Assembly: GCA_016841945.1 (NCBI GenBank) | Contig: JAENYC010000030.1 | Location: 1 to 40,819 of the forward strand | Direction: 5' to 3' | Length of the DNA: 40,819 bases | Source of the DNA: Haloplasma contractile | GTDB lineage: Bacteria > Bacillota_I > Bacilli_A > Haloplasmatales > Haloplasmataceae | Shown here: positions 25,745-32,090 of the stretch, in pieces | Layout: the number at the start of each line of letters is the position of its first letter | Position numbering within the stretch: the stretch's first letter is position 1 | Position numbers and translations under genes: made by a program | The notes under the pieces: model-generated | What the model saw: only the letters and a program-made list of their open reading frames with translations | The model's database searches: none | Told to the model about the DNA's origin: nothing

Positions 25745-26047
25745 AAGGTTTCCTTAAGTGGTAACTCGATTCATTCTTAGGCAACCGATAGGCTTTTCAA
25801 GCAACTCATAGGCAACCAAGGAAAAAGCCGAAAAGTTGCTCAAGGTTTCCTTAAAGTTGCCTAAGCAACCTCATAGGCAACCGGTTTAAATCCAGTAATA
25901 TCAAAGGGTCTAGCGTTTATAAGTACTAAAGTACTAACTACTATTAGAATAGTTATACGAGAGTATATATAGAGGATATAGGCCTATAAAGAGTATAAAA
26001 TACACTCTAGAGAAAAGTTGAACAGTTTTTATTAGACTTAGGCAACC
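25745..26047 (+). repeat. Iteron-like repeats after vapE, candidate phage origin
   Basis: TAGGCAACC occurs four times in one orientation (25778, 25809, 25874, 26039), with variants AAGCAAC (25799, 25864) and an inverted AAGTTGCCTAA (about 25854-25864). AAGGTTTCCTTAA occurs twice (25745-25757 and 25842-25854). Between 25920 and 26010 the DNA is very AT-rich with several TATA steps. Repeats plus an AT-rich zone beside a primase-helicase gene are the usual form of a replication origin. The 370-base region has no gene. Proof of origin function is lacking. Confidence 0.55.
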
Positions 26048-26114
26048 GAAGGAAAAAAGCAGTAAAAAGTTAAACTGAAAACAAAAGGTGAAATGATTTT
26101 TAGGAGGAAATGAA

Positions 26115-26552
26115 ATGGATAGAATATACGCTGAAAATAAAATGAATCAAGAAAAGATTGGAGGAGTTCAACACATGAATGAGACGCATGTTCTTTCAGA
26201 AAACAACTACGTATCAATTAAGAAAGCTATCGCAGCTAAGGTAATGACTGACGATCATGTTAGCTTTATTGAGGTCCAAAGAATATTCGATGAATATGAT
26301 TTTGATTATAGAGGTAATAGAATAATCTGTCATCCGAATTATACGAACCTTGTATTATGGGGTGGTTGGAATGATGCAGCATTAAAATTAATGACAGAGG
26401 TTTTACAAGAGTATCCAATAAATATGACCACTGCGAATATTATGATTTATCTTATTGACGGTGGTGGGTTAGAGATACCTATAGCTAAGAAGGCAAGATC
26501 ATATCAAAAGGAACGTTGGTATCCAGTCGTGTTAAGACCGGAACAGGTATAA
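26115..26552 (+). CDS. Conserved phage protein of unknown function
   Basis: This 145-residue protein starts at ATG 26115 (AGGAGG 7 bases upstream). An internal ATG 26175 has an equally good site (GGAGGAG), so a 125-residue form (MNETHVLSEN) may also be made. It contains no motif that I can name. The stretch NLVLWGGWNDAALKLMTEVL and the C-terminus ARSYQKERWYPVVLRPE look well ordered and cytosolic. It sits between the replication gene and the late regulator, as small unknown genes often do in such prophages. Confidence 0.75.
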   Translation: MDRIYAENKMNQEKIGGVQHMNETHVLSENNYVSIKKAIAAKVMTDDHVSFIEVQRIFDEYDFDYRGNRIICHPNYTNLVLWGGWNDAALKLMTEVLQEYPINMTTANIMIYLIDGGGLEIPIAKKARSYQKERWYPVVLRPEQV

Positions 26553-26588
26553 GCACATTACTAATTTTAAATAAGAAGGAGGAGAAAG

Positions 26589-27023
26589 ATGCAAGTAAAA
26601 GAATTCTTATCACAAGCTACTTCGATTGATACTATGATCAAGTCTAAACTTGAACAGTTAGAAAAATCAAAAAGTCTTTCAATGAAAGTAATATCAAATT
26701 TAAAAGGTAATAGAATTGATGTTTCCGATGAAAAGAATAATGAAGTGGTAGAAAACATCATTGTAAAAATGAAGAACTTTGAAAATACTCTTAAAGATGA
26801 TATTGACCGATATGTAGATTTAAAAAGGGAGATTGAGGATACCGTTAATTTGACATCGGATGTAAACTATCGTCTTATCCTTCAACTAAGATACATTGCA
26901 GGTAAGCCATGGGATGAAATTGCAGACACACTTGGCTATGATTTGAGAACAGTATATCGACTACATACCAAAGCCATAAGAGAAATCGAAAGCAAGTGGA
27001 AACCTTATAAAAAAAGTTCTTAA
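26589..27023 (+). CDS. Sigma-like late regulator (DUF1492/ArpU-like)
   Basis: This 144-residue protein starts at ATG 26589 with AAGGAGGAG upstream. Residues 1-95 are helical and charged. The C-terminal part is a sigma region-4-like helix-turn-helix: LILQLRYIAGKPWDEIADTL, then GYDLRTVYRLHTKAIREIE. This is the form of the DUF1492/ArpU/RinA-type regulators that switch on late phage genes. It lies directly upstream of a TGTCA repeat and the packaging genes, which fits that role. Promoter recognition is inferred, not shown. Confidence 0.8.
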   Translation: MQVKEFLSQATSIDTMIKSKLEQLEKSKSLSMKVISNLKGNRIDVSDEKNNEVVENIIVKMKNFENTLKDDIDRYVDLKREIEDTVNLTSDVNYRLILQLRYIAGKPWDEIADTLGYDLRTVYRLHTKAIREIESKWKPYKKSS

Positions 27024-27033
27024 TATTAAAAGT

Positions 27034-27100
27034 TGTCACTAAATGTCATTGAATTGTAGATGTAATCTGTAGTATTATTAAGATAAAGAAGTAGGCTAAA
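27034..27100 (+). promoter_or_regulatory. Candidate late promoter with TGTCA repeats
   Basis: TTGTCACTAAATGTCATTGA contains two TGTCA boxes 10 bases apart (27034-27038 and 27044-27048), about one helical turn. An AT-rich TAGTATTATTA follows at about 27070. It lies directly after the sigma-like gene and before the packaging module. It may be the site read by that regulator. Confidence 0.5.
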
Positions 27101-27118
27101 ATACCTTAATTAAAAAGA

Positions 27119-27155
27119 AGCTCTTTAAGGACACGATCCTTTAAGGGCTTTTTCT
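27119..27155 (+). terminator. Intrinsic terminator or attenuator before the HNH region
   Basis: AGCTCTTTAAGGA and TCCTTTAAGGGCT form a 13-base stem over a 5-base loop, followed by TTTTTC. It is only about 50-70 bases downstream of the candidate late promoter, so it may control read-through. Confidence 0.8.
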
Positions 27156-27197
27156 ATTTCTATGATATCCAAAATCTTTAGCTGAAGTGGAACATGA

Positions 27198-27344
27198 GAT
27201 AAAAGTCCATTAGAAAATGCAGAGGTAAAAAAGCGTGTACATGAAAAATTATATAAACCCATAAAAGGAAGTTTTGAATTTAATGCTAAGTTGAATACAG
27301 GTGTACTAAGTGTGTACTGCAATTTCAAACAACATAAGGTATAA
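27198..27344 (+). pseudogene. Short protein-like remnant without start codon
   Basis: An open stretch of 48 codons (SPLENAEVKKRVHEKLYKPI, then KGSFEFNAKLNTGVLSVYCN) ends at TAA 27342-27344 and has no start codon or ribosome site. A fragment in another frame just before it reads AEVEHEIKVH. It looks like a broken phage gene; the family is unknown. Confidence 0.3.
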
Positions 27345-27389
27345 TTATAATTGAAATAGTGTATAGAGTTATATAAAACTTAAAATAAC

Positions 27390-27417
27390 AGCCTTGGTAG
27401 AAACACCGGGGCTTTTA
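27390..27417 (+). terminator. Intrinsic terminator just before the HNH gene
   Basis: AGCCTTGGT and ACCGGGGCT pair across a short loop, followed by TTTTATTA. It ends 26 bases before the HNH start codon, so late transcripts must read through it or begin after it. Confidence 0.7.
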
Positions 27418-27442
27418 TTATTCAATGAAAGGAGTACGGACA

Positions 27443-27796
27443 ATGCCAAGAACACCTATGAAACCTTGTAAGCATCCAGGTTGTCCATTATTAACACATA
27501 ATAGATTTTGTGAGTGTCATGTAAGATTACATGTTGACGACAGGCCTAATGCGAGTAGACGTGGTTATGATAGTCAATGGAGGAAAGCCAGTAAGAAGTT
27601 CTTAAAGTTGAATCCTCTTTGTAAGCACTGCGATAAAAATGGTATGCTGACCCCATCTACTGTAGTGGATCATATCATACCTCATAGAGGAGACAAGAAT
27701 TTGTTTTGGGATAAAGGTAATTGGCAGCCCCTTTGTAAGAGCTGCCATGATAGAAAGACACGAACAGAAGATCAACATCCTGAGTACAAATATTAA
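27443..27796 (+). CDS. Phage HNH endonuclease
   Basis: This 117-residue protein starts at ATG 27443 (AAAGGAG 9 bases upstream). It has an N-terminal zinc-binding group (CKHPGCPLLTHNRFCECH) and an HNH nuclease domain: NPLCKHC, VVDHIIPHRGD, then NWQPLCKSCHDRKT, with paired cysteines for a structural zinc. In HK97-like phages this enzyme acts with the terminase in cos cleavage. Its place shortly before the terminase genes agrees with that. It meets the minus-strand gene head on with no space between the stops. Confidence 0.9.
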   Translation: MPRTPMKPCKHPGCPLLTHNRFCECHVRLHVDDRPNASRRGYDSQWRKASKKFLKLNPLCKHCDKNGMLTPSTVVDHIIPHRGDKNLFWDKGNWQPLCKSCHDRKTRTEDQHPEYKY

Positions 27797-28069
27797 TTAC
27801 CAGAGAGATTCTCGAATGCGATCATCCATAAGAATTGCATACAGGTATGAAGGTGCTTGTAGATGTTGAACAGGTAATGTGTTTGTTAGAGGAACAAATT
27901 CCAATGCTCTTTTAATCGTATTTTTTGTAAAGCTACGATTAGTAGAGTTAAGATAAACAGTATTTTGTGATACTGAGTAAGTGAAAATCTTACCACGTAT
28001 TTGTTTAAACTCATTTCCTGCATTGTCACATATTCGTTTCCAAACAAGGTCAATATTTACAGAACTCAT
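27797..28069 (-). CDS. Small conserved protein, antisense in the late region
   Basis: This 90-residue protein starts at ATG 28069 with GGGAGG upstream; the frame extends further 5' but without a better start. It reads MSSVNIDLVWKRICDNAGNE and ends with QAPSYLYAILMDDRIRESLW. I know similar short proteins only as unnamed proteins in mobile elements, often near defence genes. It is the only minus-strand gene among the late genes and so is expressed on its own, perhaps in the lysogen. Function is unknown. Confidence 0.65.
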   Translation of the reverse strand: MSSVNIDLVWKRICDNAGNEFKQIRGKIFTYSVSQNTVYLNSTNRSFTKNTIKRALEFVPLTNTLPVQHLQAPSYLYAILMDDRIRESLW

Positions 28070-28133
28070 ATAATAACCTCCCTTTTTCTCTAATAGTAGC
28101 ACAATTAAATGGGTTGTCAAGATGAGTTAACAC

Positions 28134-28226
28134 GAACCCCCAGGGGCGGTAAAAATCTCTACAACTATTCATATTTAGACCGCGCCCCCCTCACGCGCGA
28201 ATTTTCGCGTTATTTAATAAGGGGGG
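28134..28226. other. Candidate cos (packaging) site
   Basis: A GC-rich island in AT-rich DNA lies between the HNH gene and the genes leading to terminase. It has CCCCCAGGGG (28137-28146), a C6-run (28185-28190), a palindrome CGCGAATTTTCGCG (28196-28209) and a G6-run (28221-28226). C6 and G6 form nested arms around the palindrome. Phages with an HNH gene beside terminase are mostly cos phages, and their cos site often lies here. The cut position is not determined. Confidence 0.5.
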
Positions 28227-28474
28227 TAATGAATTAAATAATAAAATGTTATAAATTTATTGATATATCTTGATATTTTACACATTAATTATTGCGTAAA
28301 TGTTATATTCTGAAAATAAAAGGAATTAGAAATACCTAGATATATCAATAAAAAATAATGATTTAGTGGAATTTAATAATATCTAAATACCTATTGAAAA
28401 CAGCAAAAAGTATAGTTTTAATAGGTTTTTTATTGCATTTTTGTTTAATCATAACGCAGAAAGGAGAATGAGCG
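28227..28474. other. AT-rich gene-free spacer
   Basis: No gene was recognised between the GC-rich island and the HTH/zinc gene. One ATTGCGTAAA motif (about 28291) and AGAAATACCTAGATAT (28328-28343) occur. They may be binding sites, but nothing supports this further. Confidence 0.4.
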
Positions 28475-28912
28475 ATGACTGAGTTTGAAAAGGAACAAAT
28501 ATATGATTTAAGATTAAAAGGCGTGGGCTATAAAGCAATTGCTGCTGTACTTGGATTAACACGTGATAGTGTGAGAGGGTATTGTAAAAGAAATGGTCTT
28601 GATGGTGATTCAGAAGTTGTGGCACTGAATGTTGAAGAACAAATGAAACAGCATCTGCTCTGTACTTGCTGTGGAAAACCAATCAAACAAAAAGATAAAG
28701 GAAGAACACGTAAGTTTTGTAGTGAAGAGTGCAGACGTAAATGATGGAAAAACAATCCGCAAGAAAGAAATAAAAATGAAACTGCAGTTTACCATTATAC
28801 ATGCCCACATTGCGGTAAAGAGTTTAGTTGTTATGGAAATAAGAAAAGAAAGTATTGTAGTCACGTTTGTTATATAAAAGATAGATTTTGGAGTGAAGAA
28901 GATGGAATTTAA
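28475..28912 (+). pseudogene. HTH and zinc-ribbon phage protein interrupted by in-frame TGA
   Basis: ATG 28475 (AAAGGAGAATGAGCG upstream) starts a helix-turn-helix (LKGVGYKAIAAVLGLTRDSV) followed by CTCCGKPI...RKFCSEECRRK, a zinc-binding group. A TGA at 28742-28744 stops this after 89 codons. The same frame then continues WKNNPQERNKNETAVYHYTC and PHCGKEFSCYGNKKRKYCSH to TAA 28910-28912, giving a second zinc group. So one G-to-A change in a Trp codon probably cut a 145-residue protein. The first part alone may still bind DNA. The end overlaps the start of the methyltransferase gene by 11 bases. Confidence 0.75.
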
Positions 28913-30131
28913 AAAAATAAAAATAGAGGAGCTAATTCCTGCAAGTTATAATCCAAGGAAAAAACTTAAACCAGGAGATAGTGAATTTGAGAAAATTAAA
29001 AATAGTATAAAGCAATTTGGTTATGTTGATCCGGTTATTGTAAATAAGGATTTGACGGTAATTGGTGGACATCAAAGAATTAGTGTTTTAAAGACATTAG
29101 GATACACTGAAATTGACTGTGTAATGATCGATATCGATAAAACAAAAGAGAAGGCATTAAATATCGCCTTAAATAAAATTAGTGGTGAGTGGAACAAAGA
29201 GTTATTAGCTGATTTAATAAAGGATTTACAATCATTAGATTACAATGTTGAGTTTACAGGTTTTGAACCTCCTGAGATTGATCAATTATTTAACGAAGTT
29301 CATGATAAAGATATTAAAGAAGATGACTTTGATGTTGATAAAGAATTGAAAGAACCAGCTATAACAAAACCTGGCGATGTTTGGATATTAGGCCGACACA
29401 GATTAGTATGCGGTGATAGCACCGATGAAGAAACCTACCGCATTTTAATGGACGGACCAAAAGCCAATCTGGTCGTGACGGACCCTCCGTATAATGTAAA
29501 TTACTCTTCTCAAGCAGGTACCATTCAAAATGATAATTTGAAAGACGAGGAGTTCTACAACTTCTTATTAAAAGCATACAAGAACATGCTAAATTGGATA
29601 GAGAAAGATGCGTCTATTTATGTATTCCATGCGGACACCGAAGGCTACAATTTTAGAAAAGCATTTAAAGATGCTGGCTTCTATTTGTCAGGAGTATGCA
29701 TATGGGCTAAACAAAGTTTAGTGCTAGGTCGCAGCCCTTACCAGTGGAAACATGAACCCATACTATTTGGTTGGATTAAAGGTGGAAAGCATAATTGGTA
29801 TACAGACAGAAAGCAAAGTACGATCTGGAACTTCGATCGACCATCTAAAAATGAATTACATCCAACGATGAAACCGGTAGGGTTATGTGCTTATCCAATT
29901 CAAAATAGTAGTATGAGTAATTGTATTGTTTTGGATCCATTCGGTGGTTCAGGAAGTACCTTAATCGCGTGTGAACAAACGAATCGGATTTGTTATACGA
30001 TTGAACTTAATGAAAAATATGCAGATGTGATAACTAAAAGATATATCGATAATGTTGGAACCGATTCTAACGTCTTTTTAGTAAGAGATGGAAAGAAAAT
30101 GTCATATAAAGATGTACCAAAACCATCTTAA
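28902..30131 (+). CDS. ParB-like/DNA methyltransferase fusion
   Basis: This 409-residue protein joins a ParB/Srx-like N-terminal domain (LIPASYNPRK, GGHQR at 55-59) to a DNA methyltransferase of the N6-adenine/N4-cytosine type. DPPY is at 194-197 and the SAM-binding motif PFGGSGS at 346-352, so the order is catalytic motif first (beta class). ATG 28902 is preferred to GTG 28893. Such fusions are frequent in Firmicutes prophages and may protect phage DNA from host restriction, including systems like the type I locus nearby. The DNA sequence it methylates is not known. Confidence 0.9.
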   Translation: MEFKKIKIEELIPASYNPRKKLKPGDSEFEKIKNSIKQFGYVDPVIVNKDLTVIGGHQRISVLKTLGYTEIDCVMIDIDKTKEKALNIALNKISGEWNKELLADLIKDLQSLDYNVEFTGFEPPEIDQLFNEVHDKDIKEDDFDVDKELKEPAITKPGDVWILGRHRLVCGDSTDEETYRILMDGPKANLVVTDPPYNVNYSSQAGTIQNDNLKDEEFYNFLLKAYKNMLNWIEKDASIYVFHADTEGYNFRKAFKDAGFYLSGVCIWAKQSLVLGRSPYQWKHEPILFGWIKGGKHNWYTDRKQSTIWNFDRPSKNELHPTMKPVGLCAYPIQNSSMSNCIVLDPFGGSGSTLIACEQTNRICYTIELNEKYADVITKRYIDNVGTDSNVFLVRDGKKMSYKDVPKPS

Positions 30132-30135
30132 TTAC

Positions 30136-30168
30136 TTGCTTTATTTTGTGTTTAGAGTGATATATAGA
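30136..30168 (+). promoter_or_regulatory. Repeated phage promoter element, copy 1
   Basis: TTGCTT (30136-30141) and TATATA (30161-30166) flank a 19-base spacer ending TTTAGAGTGA. The 23-base core starting TTGTGTTTAGAGTGATATA recurs exactly at 30540-30562 before another gene. Confidence 0.55.
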
Positions 30169-30194
30169 ATAACAAAATTAAGGAGGATAAAGTT

Positions 30195-30494
30195 ATGAAA
30201 GAGTCAGTTAAAGCTCTTGTTGGGAGAAAAATTCCTAACTTAAAGGAGTTAAAAGAATTTACTGAAGGAGCATTAAAGGATGGAATTGTTGGTACTTTCT
30301 ATGAAGTAACTTCAGAAGTAAAACTTAATAATAAAGAGTTTAAAAAATTTACAGATCATTTTCTAAATGATTATGATTGGATTGATCCAACTGCTGATTG
30401 TATTCGTGTTATCAATGAAGATACAGATGAGAAAATTATTGTATTTCCTGAAGGATATCAATATGCTCGGTACACAGCATTAGAAGTAGATTAA
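30195..30494 (+). CDS. Small phage protein of unknown function
   Basis: This 99-residue acidic protein starts at ATG 30195 with AAGGAGGAT upstream. It reads MKESVKALVGRKIPNLKELK and ends PEGYQYARYTALEVD. Similar small proteins occur in this type of prophage without a known function. It is preceded by the repeated promoter element and followed by a weak hairpin (30493-30520), so it may be transcribed as a short unit. Confidence 0.75.
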   Translation: MKESVKALVGRKIPNLKELKEFTEGALKDGIVGTFYEVTSEVKLNNKEFKKFTDHFLNDYDWIDPTADCIRVINEDTDEKIIVFPEGYQYARYTALEVD

Positions 30495-30520
30495 TTAAGG
30501 GTGAAATCGTCCTTTTTTAA
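30493..30520 (+). terminator. Weak terminator-like hairpin
   Basis: TTAAGG and CCTTTTTTAA flank a loop GTGAAATCGT right after the stop codon. The stem is short and AT-rich, so function is uncertain. Confidence 0.4.
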
Positions 30521-30529
30521 ATTAAAGAC

Positions 30530-30562
30530 TTGATTATTCTTGTGTTTAGAGTGATATATAGA
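30530..30562 (+). promoter_or_regulatory. Repeated phage promoter element, copy 2
   Basis: TTGATT (30530-30535) and TATATA (30555-30560) are again 19 bases apart, with the same 23-base core as copy 1. It lies 25 bases before the ATG of the next gene. Confidence 0.55.
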
Positions 30563-30587
30563 TTACAAAAACACAGGAGGTATGTTT

Positions 30588-31349
30588 ATGGAACGAAAGG
30601 TTCTTGTCAAAAAACTCGGTGAGTACTTTGGAATCAAACCAAAGTATCTCGGTGCACCAAGTTTTGCGTATGCATTAGTCACCGGTAATGAAGTTTATAC
30701 TGTTTTAAAAGATGGTAAAATAACAACTTCAAATGGAGAAATCGTAAGTTTCGAGACACTCACACAGCAAGAAGTTAGTGATATAGCCAGCGATACAGAA
30801 AATAATGATGATGGTGAATTTGAGATTTACTTTCCAATGAAAGATCATACTGGAAAGACATTACTAAATATTATTAATATGTTAGCAAGTAAACAAAACT
30901 TGATAATCCCTTCATTGGGATTAAACACACTACTCGTTGACGAAGAGTTTTCCACAGTATTAAATGAACAGACCATTAATAGTATTAAAGATTTCAAAGG
31001 TTCTTTTGAAAAAGCTGGTCCTGAAAATTGTAGCGGATTAACGATTGACTTTGATACTGAATTACTAACATTTCATATTAATGGTGATGACTTAAACAAT
31101 GATAGAATTAATGCATTTGCTGATTTAGCAGTATTCATAAACAAAAACGCGAAAATATTATCTAGGACTTCACCGAAACCTGCACAAACCAATAATCCTA
31201 AATACGCGTTTAGGACTTGGTTAATCCGTCTAGGTATGAATGGAGAAGAATTTAAACAAGTCAGAAAAGTATTACTTTCAAGTTTAGAAGGGAATAGTGC
31301 TTTTAGAATTCCAAAATCAAAAGAAATGGGTGAAGAACATAATGGATAA
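30588..31349 (+). CDS. Prophage 'virulence-related protein'-like gene
   Basis: This 253-residue protein starts at ATG 30588; AGGAGG at 30574-30579 fits this start rather than ATG 30582. The N-terminus MERKVLVKKLGEYFGIKPKY, then LGAPSFAY, is a form seen in prophage proteins often labelled virulence-related without proof. The C-terminal part (AFRTWLIRLGMNGEEFKQVR) is helical and basic. No catalytic motif is visible. It has its own promoter element and overlaps the next small gene by 8 bases. Function is unknown. Confidence 0.7.
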   Translation: MERKVLVKKLGEYFGIKPKYLGAPSFAYALVTGNEVYTVLKDGKITTSNGEIVSFETLTQQEVSDIASDTENNDDGEFEIYFPMKDHTGKTLLNIINMLASKQNLIIPSLGLNTLLVDEEFSTVLNEQTINSIKDFKGSFEKAGPENCSGLTIDFDTELLTFHINGDDLNNDRINAFADLAVFINKNAKILSRTSPKPAQTNNPKYAFRTWLIRLGMNGEEFKQVRKVLLSSLEGNSAFRIPKSKEMGEEHNG

Positions 31350-31551
31350 ATTTTTTACACATAAATACTGTGATAGATGCCATGGTAGCTTAGAAGGTGG
31401 CAGGACAATGTCAATGTATAATACGGATTGCATCTGTATAAAATGTAAAGAGGAAGAAACAAAAAGACCGGATTATAAAAAGGCAGTTAATGCTGACCAT
31501 GAAGAGATTAAAAAAGGAAATTACAACTATTCGGGAATCGATAATAGATAA
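31342..31551 (+). CDS. Small zinc-finger phage protein
   Basis: This 69-residue protein starts at ATG 31342 within the end of the previous gene (GTGAAGA upstream). It contains CDRCHGSL and CICIKCKEEE, two CxxC pairs that would bind one zinc. The tail is charged. Similar tiny zinc-binding proteins are common before terminase genes. No function is known. An intrinsic terminator follows. Confidence 0.75.
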   Translation: MDKFFTHKYCDRCHGSLEGGRTMSMYNTDCICIKCKEEETKRPDYKKAVNADHEEIKKGNYNYSGIDNR

Positions 31552-31556
31552 ATCTT

Positions 31557-31582
31557 GAAGAGGGCCACATCGGCTCTTTTTT
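31557..31582 (+). terminator. Intrinsic terminator just before the small terminase gene
   Basis: AAGAGGGCC and GGCTCTT pair across ACATC (one bulged G), followed by T6. It ends 26 bases before the terminase start codon. Confidence 0.7.
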
Positions 31583-31607
31583 GATTTCTATAAAGGAGGT
31601 GATACCT

Positions 31608-32090
31608 GTGGCTGATAGAGGAAGAAAACCTAAACCAACAGCACTGAAAATATTAGAAGGAAATCCAGGAAAACGTTCACTTAATAATCAGGAACCAAAA
31701 CCAAAAAAGAAGGCACCACGATGTCCTTCATGGCTTGACTCAGAAGCAAAGAAAGAATGGAGGAGATTATCAAAACAACTTGAAAAACTAGGAATATTAT
31801 CAGAAATAGATATGGCTGCATTTGCTGGATATTGCCAAGCCTATGCAAGATGGAAAGAAGCTGAGGAGTTTATAACAAAACATGGAACGATTGTTAAAAC
31901 TCCATCCGGATACTGGCAACAAGTGCCACAGGTATCAATCGCTCAAACTTACTTAAAAATAATGAACCGCTTTTGCGAGCAATTCGGATTAACACCTTCA
32001 GCTAGAAGTAGAATTGTGACAGATAAAACAAGTGAAACAGATGACCCATTAGAATTTATGCTTTATAAGGGTAGTGGTAAGAGTGTTTGA
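31608..32090 (+). CDS. terS: Terminase small subunit (P27 family)
   Basis: This 160-residue protein starts at GTG 31608 (AAAGGAGGTGAT upstream). It begins with the basic stretch ADRGRKPKPTALKILEGNPG and RCPSWLDSEAKKEWRRL, which are typical of P27-type small terminases. The later part (FAGYCQAYARWKEAEEFI, then EQFGLTPSARSRI) completes the family pattern. The subunit recognises the packaging site and hands DNA to the large subunit. Its end overlaps the large-subunit gene by 17 bases. Confidence 0.92.
   Translation: MADRGRKPKPTALKILEGNPGKRSLNNQEPKPKKKAPRCPSWLDSEAKKEWRRLSKQLEKLGILSEIDMAAFAGYCQAYARWKEAEEFITKHGTIVKTPSGYWQQVPQVSIAQTYLKIMNRFCEQFGLTPSARSRIVTDKTSETDDPLEFMLYKGSGKSV

Noticed and set aside
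7164-28343. A 16-base inverted match (ATATCTAGGTATTTCT at 7164 and its complement at 28328)
   Set aside because: In 40 kb of AT-rich DNA a match of this length is expected about once by chance; no other feature links the sites.
28742-28744. TGA read as tryptophan (Mycoplasma-type code)
   Set aside because: TGA ends several intact genes in the window (for example terS and the gp10-like gene) and Trp codons are TGG, so the standard code applies.
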